Origin: Porogramme epimiltina
Taxonomy: Eukaryota > Basidiomycota > Agaricomycetes > Polyporales > Polyporaceae
Direction of reading: 5' to 3'
DNA: 10,660 nucleotides
Assembly: GCA_900155495.1 (NCBI GenBank)
Contig: FTLJ01000138.1
Span: 1 to 10,660 of the forward strand
Below, in pieces: positions 1 through 7,311 of the stretch. Numbering within the stretch: position 1 is the stretch's first letter; each line of letters opens with the position of its first letter. A program made the position numbers and the translations under genes. The notes under the pieces are model-generated. The model saw only the letters and a list, made by a program, of their open reading frames with translations. It was not told where the DNA came from and made no database searches.

Positions 1-104
1 CAATTGAACAGCAAATGTTCAGTAAATGCGCGAGGACAAACCAGGAAGAGGGGTGCGGCTGGAAGCGCAGCTGAGATCATTCAGGGTCGTATCGCTGGGC
101 CCTT

Positions 105-156
105 GTTCGTGCAACGCAACTACGACGTAGGGAGGCGTCGTAGTGCTCGCACGAAC
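105..156. repeat. Nested inverted repeat (two-stem hairpin)
   Basis: Two inverted repeats sit one inside the other. The outer arms are GTTCGTGC at 105-112 and GCACGAAC at 149-156. The inner arms are CTACGACG at 120-127 and CGTCGTAG at 136-143. Both stems are 8 bp and perfect, separated by internal loops of 7 and 5 nt, with an 8-nt apical loop. The structure lies just upstream of the first ATG (158) of the weak plus-strand model. No function can be read from it; it could be a transcript hairpin or chance in GC-rich DNA. Confidence 0.5.
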
Positions 157-157
157 G

Positions 158-715
158 ATGCCGTCTAGTGCGACCACGTACCGACATCGTCCGTACCTGC
201 CAGCACACCCCTTGTCAACGAGCGAACGAACAAACGAGCGAAAACGAACACACCTCAACCACCAGCGCCAGTCTCCGGGGACCGCGCTGGGTCCCGCTTC
301 GTCGCGGCCCATGCTGTCCCCTCCTCCCTCCCTCCTCCCTTTTATCTGTCGGTCCTTCAGGGTAGGTCGGACGAATTCTGACCTTCCCGTGCACACGTTC
401 TCACCGTTTACTCATCAGCAGTCGCACGTCGCCGCCGCCTCAGCCTGTCGTCAACGTACCGTGGCGCTTACGGCCCAGATCCCTTCCACCCGTAAGTCGC
501 ATCCGCCCGTCTGGCTCTCGAAACACACACTAATTTCGGTTGTAGATCACGCTCCCGACGCTCCCGTTCCTCGTCGCTGCGCGCGCGCCGCGTCTGCGCT
601 GTGCTGCCTTGCGAACAAGCTAATTTCGACACGCAACCGCCCCCTTTTCGCTCCTCCGTCGTCCGCAGCGGCCGCCCTCGCCGCACAACGTAACATTTCC
701 ATTATAGAACACTAA
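158..715 (+). CDS. Doubtful two-exon gene, unknown product
   Basis: A plus-strand frame opens at ATG 158 and stops at TAA 713-715. Positions 492-545 form a convincing 54-nt intron: donor GTAAGT, branch-like CACTAAT, acceptor GTTGTAG. Because 54 is a multiple of three the frame is open with or without splicing; the spliced form is 167 residues. The protein is rich in Ser, Pro, Arg and Ala with no domain I recognise. Third-position GC (about 63% in the part checked) is hardly above the other positions, so the coding case is weak. The intron is better supported than the protein. The segment could instead be a spliced leader or non-coding RNA. If real, it converges on the minus-strand gene ending at 909. 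Confidence 0.22.
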   Translation: MPSSATTYRHRPYLPAHPLSTSERTNERKRTHLNHQRQSPGTALGPASSRPMLSPPPSLLPFICRSFRVGRTNSDLPVHTFSPFTHQQSHVAAASACRQRTVALTAQIPSTRKSHPPVWLSKHTLISVVDHAPDAPVPRRCARAASALCCLANKLISTRNRPLFAPPSSAAAALAAQRNISIIEH

Positions 716-908
716 TACACGTCGCAGAGGCACGTTTCCGCGAAGAAAACGCTCGGGGACCGGCGGCGGCGTCCGGTTTTCTGTACGGTACGCCCCAAAA
801 ACATCTACTGCTCCGTGCCCCGGCTTTGTATTGACACCAAACTCTTCCACAATGATCCTTTTCACATTATCCAATAGCTGCATGGTACCCACGCCCGTCT
901 GCAAAGAT
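716..908. other. Gap between two convergent candidate genes
   Basis: This stretch lies between the stop of the weak plus-strand model and the stop of the minus-strand model. It holds AT-richer patches, such as the T-rich run just past its right edge near 907-918. A minus-strand frame crosses it (reading, for example, DNVKRIIVEEFGVNTKPGHG) but with A/T-rich third positions. I treat it as 3' flanking sequence, possibly with 3' UTRs. No canonical AATAAA is visible for either gene here. Confidence 0.3.
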
Positions 909-1477
909 TTAATTTTTTCCCCAAATCCCGATTTCATTGCATTGTGGCCCTGGGCGGGAGAAACCCGTGCCGGGCGCGGCGGGCGGGCGGCGGGGGACGA
1001 CTGAAACGGGTGCGTCGAGGACGGGCGTGCACATGCGCTCGGCGCACACCGTTTCTGGCGCGCCCGCGGACGTTTGATTTTTCTTCTTCGTCGTCGAGCC
1101 CGTTTTCTGGGCGTTAGCGCCCGCCTGCCCGAGCACGGTGGCGGCTTCGTACCGCGCTCGGAGGGTGTACTTTCCATTATGACAACGTCTTTCAAACAGG
1201 AAACACGTACCGGGAAGCGTGGGGGGGGACACGCGAAGTAGGTACGGGCACAAATAGTACTGTTGATCGCGTCGACGTGTGTTCAGGCATTAGTTACTGA
1301 GATATATCATGTAGTAGTGTAGTCGTCATGAATTAAACATCACTTTTCTTTCAAAACACAATACGAGCGAACATTTCCCTCATCGTCGACCACCACCTTC
1401 TCCTTGTGCACTTTGTGCAGTCGGCCAGGCTCGCCGTTTGCCACCCTTGTAAGAGACTTTCTGCCCCAGCAATTCAT
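909..1477 (-). CDS. Candidate three-exon gene, unknown 140-residue product
   Basis: Minus-strand model with exons 1477-1365, 1259-1211 and 1169-909. The start ATG at 1477 has A at -3. Exon 1 reads MNCWGRKSLTRVANG, then HKEKVVVDDEGNVR; over its last 27 codons GC is about 74/33/74% at positions 1/2/3, a coding signature pointing to this strand. Intron 1 (1364-1260, 105 nt) has a weak GTATTG donor, an AACTAAT branch-like site and a CAACAG acceptor. Intron 2 (1210-1170, 41 nt) has a GTACGT donor and an AAG acceptor. Exon 1 ends in phase 2, exon 2 (STICARTYFACPPPRFP) restores phase 0, and exon 3 stays open to TAA 911-909 (YTLRARYEAATVLGQ, then a Lys/Thr-rich part). The Pro-rich C-terminal end loses coding bias, so another intron or an earlier end is possible. 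No family recognised. Confidence 0.4.
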
Positions 1478-1949
1478 TGTGCCGGACGGACTCTGCATTC
1501 TTCCTCTCGCCCGCGTGTGCGAAAAGGTCGAACACGATGTATGTATACTACTGGGCCTTGTCTTTCTATCAGGGCTCAACGAGTACCTCAGGTTCCCCCT
1601 GAGCTGAGCTCCTGCTGCGTTCCATCACCCCTGGGCGAACGAAGCAGACAGTCGATGACGTCTTGCGCGTATCGTTTCTTGCTCCCTTCCACTACGACAT
1701 ATACAACTACACCATCGTGCAGCATTCCTGGCATTTCCGTCATACAGCGTCATCACCTTTCATGCGACTTATCGGGCCGAACTCTCCTTTAGTACCTGTT
1801 ACAGTACAGATTCGCAGCGTGCAGGCAACGGTGCCGCTTTCTCTGGGCCTTTCCGTCCTCTCCGCGTTTACTGTCTATAATTTCTGCAACCTGTCCGTGT
1901 GCCTGTACACTACACTTGTTCTAACTAACCGCAACGTACACGTGCACAG

Positions 1950-2064
1950 CACAGCCAAGACCAATGGTTCGGTATGCCCACAGTCGTCTTCATCATCTCG
2001 CAGATGCTTGCCGGCCACATCCCAAGCAACTTCTTCGTCCGTCTCCTCTGTGGACGTCTGGCAG
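1950..2064 (+). pseudogene. Isolated exon upstream of the UBA array
   Basis: The exon is bounded by good splice signals. On the left is a CTAACTAAC branch site at 1921-1929 with acceptor GTGCACAG ending at 1949. On the right is a GTACGT donor at 2065, with a likely intron to the TAG at 2129. It reads DQWFGMPTVVFIISQ, then MLAGHIPSNFFVRLLCGRLA, a hydrophobic helical stretch ending in phase 1. From the internal ATG onward, GC at positions 1/2/3 is about 53/40/77%, which fits plus-strand coding and not the antisense frame. I cannot extend it: the exon after the intron meets a stop at about 2195. It may be an outlying, less duplicated part of the gene multiplied downstream, or a separate decayed gene. 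No family recognised. The long plus-strand frame covering 1663-2457 in another register is not supported. Confidence 0.4.
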
Positions 2065-2308
2065 GTACGTCATCAGCTCGCTCGGTCGCGCACTTTCTTT
2101 CTCTTAAGCTTCATGTATATAACTCGTAGCTATGTACATCTTAGTGTCAGAGCACGGGGCGGCCCCAAGTCCGCCCCGCACCCAATACATTCCGTGACGT
2201 ATCTACTTCAGCACCTAACAGAGTGCGCCGCGCCACCGCGCGCACCCCACATGTTCCAACGAACATCCGAGCCGACATCGTGCACGCGATCTGCACTGTT
2301 CTGTTCAC

Positions 2309-2660
2309 GTGCGAGGCGGGCGGGCTGCATTTCTCACCCGGGCCCGGTACCGCCTCGTTCTGTATGTCCGAGAACTGGTGTCGTCTACATTGTCCGAGCT
2401 CCCCATCGCCGTAAGCAAGGCCACTGTCCACATCGTCATGGAGCTCCTCAACACTGACGATCCAGGGGGCTGCAGAAGACGTCATTGCTCCCGTTTCAAT
2501 TACCATCCCGAGATTCCTAGGCCCGTCGCTGGTTCAGGGCGTGAATCGAGGTAAACACCGTGTCCACCTGGCAGCAGACGGACATGGGTTTCCCTCGCTC
2601 CGGCCCTGAGCCCGTCATTGTTCGGGCGAGATCCATAGGTTCGGTGATGTCAGCTTCGCG
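2309..2660 (+). pseudogene. UBA array unit 1 (fragment)
   Basis: The unit starts with the best-preserved upstream exon of the array. About 2330-2460 reads RARYRLVLYVRELVSSTLSE, then LPIAVSKATVHIVMELLNTD, with about 62/38/79% GC at codon positions 1/2/3, a clear plus-strand coding signal. The frame then runs into a remnant of the intron seen intact in unit 3: the acceptor TTCAG near 2538 survives but the donor does not. The UBA start follows at about 2560-2620 in another register: QQTDMGFPRSGPEPVIVRAR. The Pro-for-Ala/Arg changes in the second helix suggest decay. UBA domains are roughly 40-residue three-helix bundles that bind ubiquitin; the MGF loop after helix 1 is their hallmark. Only helix 1, the loop and part of helix 2 remain. 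Confidence 0.5.
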
Positions 2661-2869
2661 CATGCGAGGTGGATGTAATGGTTACTCATCTGATGGGGCG
2701 CATATTGCACAATTTGCCTGCGCAGTCGCGGACACCCTGTGTGCCCGATTGCACAGATGGCATCTGCTGGGGCGTTGCAAAACTATAGAAGCCGTGGGAC
2801 ACCAAAGGGGTGATGCTGGCCCGCGAGCCGACTTCAGGTAACCATGCGGCGGCGCGGAAATGGGGGCAG

Positions 2870-3690
2870 ACGGAATACGAGACGTTTCAGAGCCCGGCTG
2901 TACACATTCTGGCGTCGACCCACGCGCTCCAGCTCGTGTGGGACGACGGTCGCGTCGTCGCCACCGGGCTAATCATCCTTGGAGCGGATGGCAGTGGGCG
3001 CCGCCGCAAATCGTCATGTCACCATCTTTGATGACATACGTCCACACGGCGCGCCCCTGGATAGTCGAGACTTGGAGCGTCAGCGTACGTACAAGCAATC
3101 TCGATCTCGAAGTATTAGACTGCCTCGTCTCTCGTTCTATGGAGAATGTACCGTACCGCGTCGTCTAAACTCTCCCGTTGGGACGGTCAACAAGGCAACT
3201 GTCCACATCGTCATGGTGCTGCTCAACAGCATCGAACGCGAGGGCTTTAGAAGACATCGGCGTGCGTGCCTGCTTCGATTCTCGTCTCATGATCCTGAGT
3301 ACGAGTTCTGCGGTCGGCTCAGGGAACGAATCAAGACGAGGACCATGCCCGTCAGCGGACGTCGGACATGGGCTTCCCTCGCTCTGCCGCTGAGCACCGC
3401 TGCGCATTCCCCTCTGGTGCAACACGATGATGTGGCGACTCACGTGCATGACCGATTCCTGATCTGACTATTTCGAAGCCTGGTTTTGGCGCCCGGCAGA
3501 GTGGAAGGTCGCATGAGGTTGGCCTGCCCGAAGGCGTGGAACACCGGAGGAGGGCGCCGTGGGGATGGTAGCCGGGTATGATCAAAGTATGGGGGTGGCG
3601 GCGGAGGGATCTGGCCGGGCGGACAGCCATGGCCCGAATGCGCTGTGCCGTCTTCAAGAACCCGGTTCTAGATCTCTATAAACAGCAACG
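2870..3690 (+). pseudogene. UBA array unit 2 (broken, intron-bearing copy)
   Basis: Blocks in order: a frame reading FQSPAVHILASTHALQLVWD, then DGRVVATGLI (about 2881-2980); a poorly matching middle; KATVHIVMVLLN (about 3190-3230); a damaged intron that keeps its CTCAG acceptor at 3316-3320; and the UBA start HARQRTSDMGFPRSAAEHR (about 3344-3405), with one extra codon beside the MGF loop and a stop soon after. Next come a conserved non-coding-looking block (about 3438-3515), a block reading VGLPEGVEHRRRAPW (about 3521-3566) and the YDQSMGVAAE block from 3577. The ALQLVWDDG block recurs at 5091 and 5964. The unit cannot give one protein: it has several stops and frame changes. Its order of blocks matches units 3 and 5. 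Confidence 0.5.
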
Positions 3691-4372
3691 GCATGTGCCT
3701 GGGTAAGTCTAACATTCAGAGTCAGAGCGTGCGCGAACAACCTTGGACCGAATGCACTGTACCGTCTTGGATCTTGTGCTATGTGTCTGCGAGCCTGTCG
3801 TCTCAGCACTCTGTTCAACGACGAGTACGAAGAACAAACCGGTATGTCTCTTTCTGCTCTCGTCTTGGGAGGCGTAGGCGTCCCATGATTAGCTCAGTCG
3901 TAAATCGAGATGGACGTCATGCTCGTCAGCCGACGGACATGGGTTTCCCTCGCTCCTATGTTGAGCCCACCCTCGTTCAGAGCGTGATGACGTAATGAAC
4001 GCGTGGCGACTCACTGGTAACCCTCATTCCTAATCTAGCTACCCCGGTGTCTCGAGCGTGATGCGCAGCGGGGTGGAAGGCTGCGGGCATCTGGGATTTC
4101 GCCACGGCTCTTGTTGGTGGCCTGGTACTCGTGCGGGTGAGAATTGGGGCAGCCATTGCAAACGCGTTCGGCTGCCACGTATGGGATCGGGAGAAGGTGT
4201 CTCGGAGATAACAAGCATGCATGCGGGTTTCGTAAACATGGTAGCTGTGTATGATCAAAGTATGGGGGTGGCGGCAGAGGCATCCGGCAGGGCGGGCTGC
4301 CTTGGCCCGAATGCGCCGTGCCGTCTTGAACTATACATCTCTGTAAATAGGAACGGCTTCTGAGTCCAGCAG
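3691..4372 (+). pseudogene. UBA array unit 3 (keeps a functional-looking intron)
   Basis: This unit proves the exon structure of the ancestral gene. An exon end reads LFNDEYEEQT (3811-3841) and is followed by a 56-nt intron at 3842-3897 with donor GTATGT and acceptor GCTCAG. Removing it in phase 1 gives VVNRDGRHARQPTDMGFPRS without a frame break, leading straight into the UBA start. The frame then stops near 3995. After that come the conserved E block (about 4000-4075), a block reading FATALVGGLVLVRVRIGAAI (about 4098-4160), and HAGFVNMVAVYDQSMGVAAE followed by ASGRAGCLGPNAPCRLELY (about 4217-4340). The last of these ends at TGA 4361-4363. Copies at 3577, 4250 and 5795 share 26 identical bases over the YDQSMGVAA codons. 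Confidence 0.55.
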
Positions 4373-4640
4373 CCATACGTCGACTGTCCACGTCGTCACA
4401 AGCTATTCAACGATGAGAACACGTACGGTCGAGAATACTCCCGCACGCTGTCCCGTATTGTCGTCTTAGGATACACGGGCCTAGGAAGAGTCCGCAATCA
4501 GTCGAGGTCACAAACCGCAGCGAGATGAACACCATATCCGTCAGCTGACAGACATGGGTTTCCCTCGCTCCGCTGCTGAGCGTATCCTCGTTCGGGGCGG
4601 TGTGACGACGGGGTAACTTACTGGTAGCCCCAGGCGAGGC
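4373..4640 (+). pseudogene. UBA array unit 4 (short copy with best UBA start)
   Basis: A C-exon remnant reads KLFNDENTYG (about 4400-4430). The intervening sequence has no recognisable donor. The UBA start reads DEHHIRQLTDMGF, then PRSAAERILVRGG (about 4522-4600), the closest of all copies to a canonical UBA domain: hydrophobic helix 1, MGF loop, Pro-Arg, Ala-Ala-Glu-Arg start of helix 2. It stops at TAA 4615-4617, before helix 3. A short piece of the following conserved block (GTAACTTACTGGTAGCCC, cf. 4014-4025) remains, then homology fades. The unit lacks the ALQLVWDDG block and the later AEHRR and YDQSMG blocks. Confidence 0.5.
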
Positions 4641-5080
4641 GAGATGCGCGTCCGAGGATTTGCTGCGTCGGATATTCAGACATTGAACATGAGTAAATGA
4701 GGTCGGTACGGTGTTCCTGCGATCAAAACGTGTGCGCGAGGTGCCACGACGCATGTTCTCGACATGAGCCCTGTTCAGAATATGATTTGAAAGACAATAT
4801 ACGCACTCGGTACCTTGATGACGGAGAGTGCGCCGACCATGCGATCGCCCTATGGGGCGGGGTAGTTGGACGGTGCCGATCTGAAAACGTGTTTCTGTCA
4901 GTTTCCCAGGAGACGGCCCGGGGCAGCGATTCTCATCTGATGTTGGTAATTTGCGTCTACGGCTGTGCGCCCCTTGTCCGACGAGGTTGTACCTGTAATA
5001 TCAATGCGCGTGGGGATAAGTCTAGAATGTACATCCGTCAGTGACGGTACCACCATACAGGGACGCGGCCGTGACGTACC
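4641..5080. other. Diverged spacer inside the array
   Basis: No gene is supported here. A plus-strand open frame covers most of it but has no coding signature I trust. Part of it looks related to the spacer after unit 1: both contain CTCATCTGATG followed shortly by AATTTGC (near 4932 and near 2685). The spacer is therefore probably an older, decayed part of the repeat unit. A short inverted repeat, CCGTCA/TGACGG, stands at about 5036-5047 just before the next unit. Confidence 0.35.
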
Positions 5081-5880
5081 GTGAATGACGCGCTCCAGCT
5101 CATGTGGGACGACGGTCGGACGGCAGCCAGGTCAAGAACCTGGGAAAGGCGAATGATCAGAGCGAGCGTGCGCATGGATAACCCCGGTCCGAATGCGCTG
5201 TGCCGTCTTGGCACTCATTCCATGTCTGCGAGCTGGGACGGCTTATGTCGCCTCGACACCCCCTCCACCGTCATCAAGGCCACTGTCCGCATCGTCATAG
5301 AACTGTTCAGTGACGAGAACGGAGAGTGGGAAATGTGCCGATGGGTCTGCTTCTGATTTTGTCTGTGGGTTTCACGATTAGCTTGGTCATGAATCGAGAT
5401 GGACACCATGTCCGTCAACTGACGGACATGGGTTTCCCTCGCTCCACCCCTGAGCGCATCCCCCTTTGGGACGATGGGGTGACGTGGCGACTCACCGGCA
5501 TACCTAATTCCTGATTTGACAACTGCGGGGCTTCGTTTTGATGCCCAGCAGAGCGGAAGGCCGCATGAGATCGTCATAACTGTGTGATAGGAGCGAGATG
5601 CATTCGAGATCTCGCCGCGTCGCTTTTCGGTGCCCTCGGTACACGTGCGGGCGAGAGCTGCGGCAGCCGTTGTGAAGGTGTCGAGATAAGGTGTATGTTG
5701 AGTCCGGCTGCTGGTCGGCCTGCGTGAAGCAGCGGAGCATCGGAGGCGGGCGCTGTGGATATCGCACGCAGGTTTCTTTGACACGGCAGCTGCATATGAT
5801 CAAAGTATGGGGGTGGCGGCGGAGGCATCTGGCCGGGCGGACAACATTGGCCCGAATGCGCTGTGCCGTCTTGAATATCG
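5081..5880 (+). pseudogene. UBA array unit 5 (most complete copy)
   Basis: One frame runs from about 5085 to 5356 and links DALQLMWDDGR, NPGPNALCRLGTHSMSASWD and KATVRIVIELFSDENGEWE. The intron homologous to 3842-3897 follows but has lost both its donor (GTATGT replaced by GGTCTG-like sequence) and its acceptor (CTCAG replaced by CTTGG). The UBA start then reads MNRDGHHVRQLTDMGFPRS (about 5389-5445) and continues to a stop near 5514. Then come the E block, a block reading DLAASLFGAL (about 5611-5640), and from 5708 a clean frame reading LLVGLREAAEHRRRALWISH, AGFFDTAAAYDQSMGV and AAEASGRADNIGPNALCRLE (to about 5875). The order of blocks shows what the parent segment looked like. Broken splice sites make a functional product unlikely, though the 5708-5875 frame is intact. 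Confidence 0.55.
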
Positions 5881-5959
5881 CCCCCCCGGGGTGCACCCGT
5901 GGCGTAGTCACGTGAATAGATCGAGGTCGGGCGGGGCGAAACGGCGCGCAGGACGACTG

Positions 5960-6231
5960 CTGACGCGCTCCAGCTCGTGTGGGACGACGGCCGCATGGCG
6001 GCCGCGTCGACCGTGCGCGCTGTGTGCCTTGCGTGGGCGTAGAGCAGCCCCGGCTCTCGCTAGCGCCCTCGGTACGCGTTTGAGTGAGAATTGCGGTCGC
6101 TGTCGTGATGGGACCAGGGCGGCACACAGGGGATCGGGAGAAGAAGTCGAGCTAATGAGTACGTTGATTTGGGCTCCCGGTCGGCTTGTTAGAAGCCGCG
6201 GAACATCGGAGGGCCTGGTGCTCGTTACAAA
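5960..6231 (+). pseudogene. UBA array unit 6 (internally deleted)
   Basis: The ALQLVWDDG block (CGCGCTCCAGCTCGTGTGGG from 5964) is followed directly by a remnant of the ALxGALxxR block (about 6055-6110) and by VGLLEAAEHRRAW (about 6178-6216). The KATVHIV exon, its intron and the UBA start are missing. An ATG-led frame of 161 codons (5807-6292) passes through units 5 and 6. It reads the conserved blocks here in a register different from the other copies, so I take it as fortuitous. The AEHRRAW block continues in frame, without a stop, into the GC3-rich stretch that begins at ATG 6232. Confidence 0.42.
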
Positions 6232-6486
6232 TGAAGGGGAAAAAAGAAGTACAGCGCGCGGGCGGCGAGACGGAGCTGACGAGGCGCTTTGACGGGAACG
6301 GGAAGGACACCGCGCGCGTCGAGCTGATGGACATGAGGGTGGAGAACGTCTTGTGCACGAGGGAGCGCAGCGCGGAGATCGTCCCGTTCTTGTGCTGCGC
6401 ACGGGCATTCCTAGTTGGGGCACCTGTTCGTTTTTGGGGATGCTTTGAGTGTGCAAACGAGGAGCGTGAAGAAACTTACATACCCT
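6232..6486 (+). CDS. GC3-rich exon or small gene at the array edge
   Basis: From ATG 6232 the frame reads MKGKKEVQRAGGETELTRR, FDGNGKDTARVELMDMR and VENVLCTRERSAEIVPFL, and stops at TGA 6484-6486 (84 residues). Over the first 60 codons GC is roughly 57/45/88% at positions 1/2/3, the strongest coding signature in the window and in favour of this strand. The signature fades after about 6405, where the tail (LVGAPVRFWGCFECANEERE) looks like read-through into intron or 3' sequence; no convincing donor is visible. Upstream the frame is open back through the AEHRRAW block of the UBA array, so this may be the next exon of the multiplied gene and not an independent start. Charged, soluble, no domain recognised. 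Confidence 0.42.
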
Positions 6487-7041
6487 GACAATCGACGCGA
6501 ATCGCGTCGCCCGGTCACCACGGGCCTAGCTGCCACGTGAGCCCGGCCCTCGTAACATGGGCTGGGCCTGTGTGGTCATATTGGGCGCGCGGAGCCGGGG
6601 GCTGGAGACGGAGGCGAGGGCGGAGGCAGCAACAGGGCAGCCCTGGCGGAGGCGGTGGCTGGACGGTGGAGATTGAACAGATTGACTACGGGCGGCGCTT
6701 GTTCGCGCCCGTGGAGACGCGGCCGCCAGGGCCCCGGTGGTGACGTGGATGGTTGTGGGTCCAGTCCAGCTCGCCGGGGCGCCTCAGATCTGATCTAGGC
6801 ACACGGTACGCATCAGACGGTTGCTCAACCGAAGACGAACTGGGTGGACTCACGGCACGCTGGACATGCTAGGTGTATTATGTACACCTGTGCTGCGAGC
6901 TGCTCGATCGGTAGTGCGCGACCAGCTAGCGAGGAGTCTAGAATGAGAGTGATTTAGCTGGACGTAGCAAGGAAGAGAAAATGCGGACAAACGCAGCGCT
7001 GTCGCAACCATCGCCGTGTCCCCAGCGAGGGCGTCTTCGCG
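6487..7041. other. Intergenic stretch with two hairpins and a coding-like tail
   Basis: No full gene is supported. An inverted repeat with 8-bp arms CGACGCGA and TCGCGTCG (6493-6500, 6502-6509) has a 1-nt spacer. A second, AGGTGTA / TACACCT (6871-6877, 6883-6889), has a 5-nt loop. The plus frame ending at TGA 6741-6743 closes with VEIEQIDYGRRLFAPVE, then TRPPGPRW, after a Gly/Arg-rich low-complexity part. Those 25 codons have about 84% third-position GC and could be the last exon of a gene whose earlier exons I cannot place, perhaps the one at 6232. The frame has no ATG of its own. Confidence 0.3.
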
Positions 7042-7311
7042 ATGTCGACGGATAAGAAGTCCCCTTCGTCGTCGGTGGCCGACCTCTTCGAGTTGACAGA
7101 GCTGAAGCATCGCAGCCCAGTCAACATCCCCCATCAGCGCTGCTACACGGTCCCCGCGAGCGTCTCACCTTCCTCTTTCGGTGCTTCGCCTGCCGACCGC
7201 CTCACGTCGTCGTCCGCTCCCTCTGCAGCAGCTAGTTACTTTGTAGGCTCGGGTTTCCATGGGACGCCGAGGAGCTCTGCGTTCTTTCGGTGCGGGCCCC
7301 GGGTGATCTAG
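7042..7311 (+). CDS. Candidate 89-residue protein in tandem copy 1
   Basis: The frame starts at ATG 7042 (context TTCGCGATGTCG) and ends at TAG 7309-7311. It reads MSTDKKSPSSSVADLFELTE, LKHRSPVNIPHQ, a Ser/Pro/Ala-rich middle, then HGTPRSSAFFRCGPRVI. Third-position GC is about 73% against 50-55% for the other two positions. The antisense frame with the same wobble positions is also open for 57 codons (MLTGLRCFSSVNSKRSATDD, then EGDFLSVDIAKTPSLG), and position statistics cannot separate the strands. No domain recognised; the short acidic-amphipathic start followed by a disordered Ser-rich part would suit a small regulatory or secreted-effector-like protein, but no signal peptide is present. 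The gene lies in the first of two tandem repeats. Confidence 0.35.
   Translation: MSTDKKSPSSSVADLFELTELKHRSPVNIPHQRCYTVPASVSPSSFGASPADRLTSSSAPSAAASYFVGSGFHGTPRSSAFFRCGPRVI

Noticed and set aside
1663..2457. Longest plus-strand open frame (264 codons) as an intact gene
   Set aside because: It reads 1950-2064 and 2330-2460 in registers different from those with coding statistics and passes through clear splice signals; it has no coding bias of its own.
2577..5445. CRISPR array or satellite from the regularly repeated 21-bp core
   Set aside because: Spacing is 570-875 bp and irregular, the repeats are coding-derived UBA segments, and the organism is eukaryotic.
2300..6230. Array as a transposable element
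   Set aside because: No terminal repeats, target-site duplications, transposase or reverse transcriptase motifs; blocks carry exon-intron structure of a cellular gene.
5807..6292. ATG-led 161-codon frame across array units 5 and 6
   Set aside because: After its first 25 codons it reads the conserved blocks in a register not used by other copies (for example not ALQLVWDDG), so it is a chance frame.
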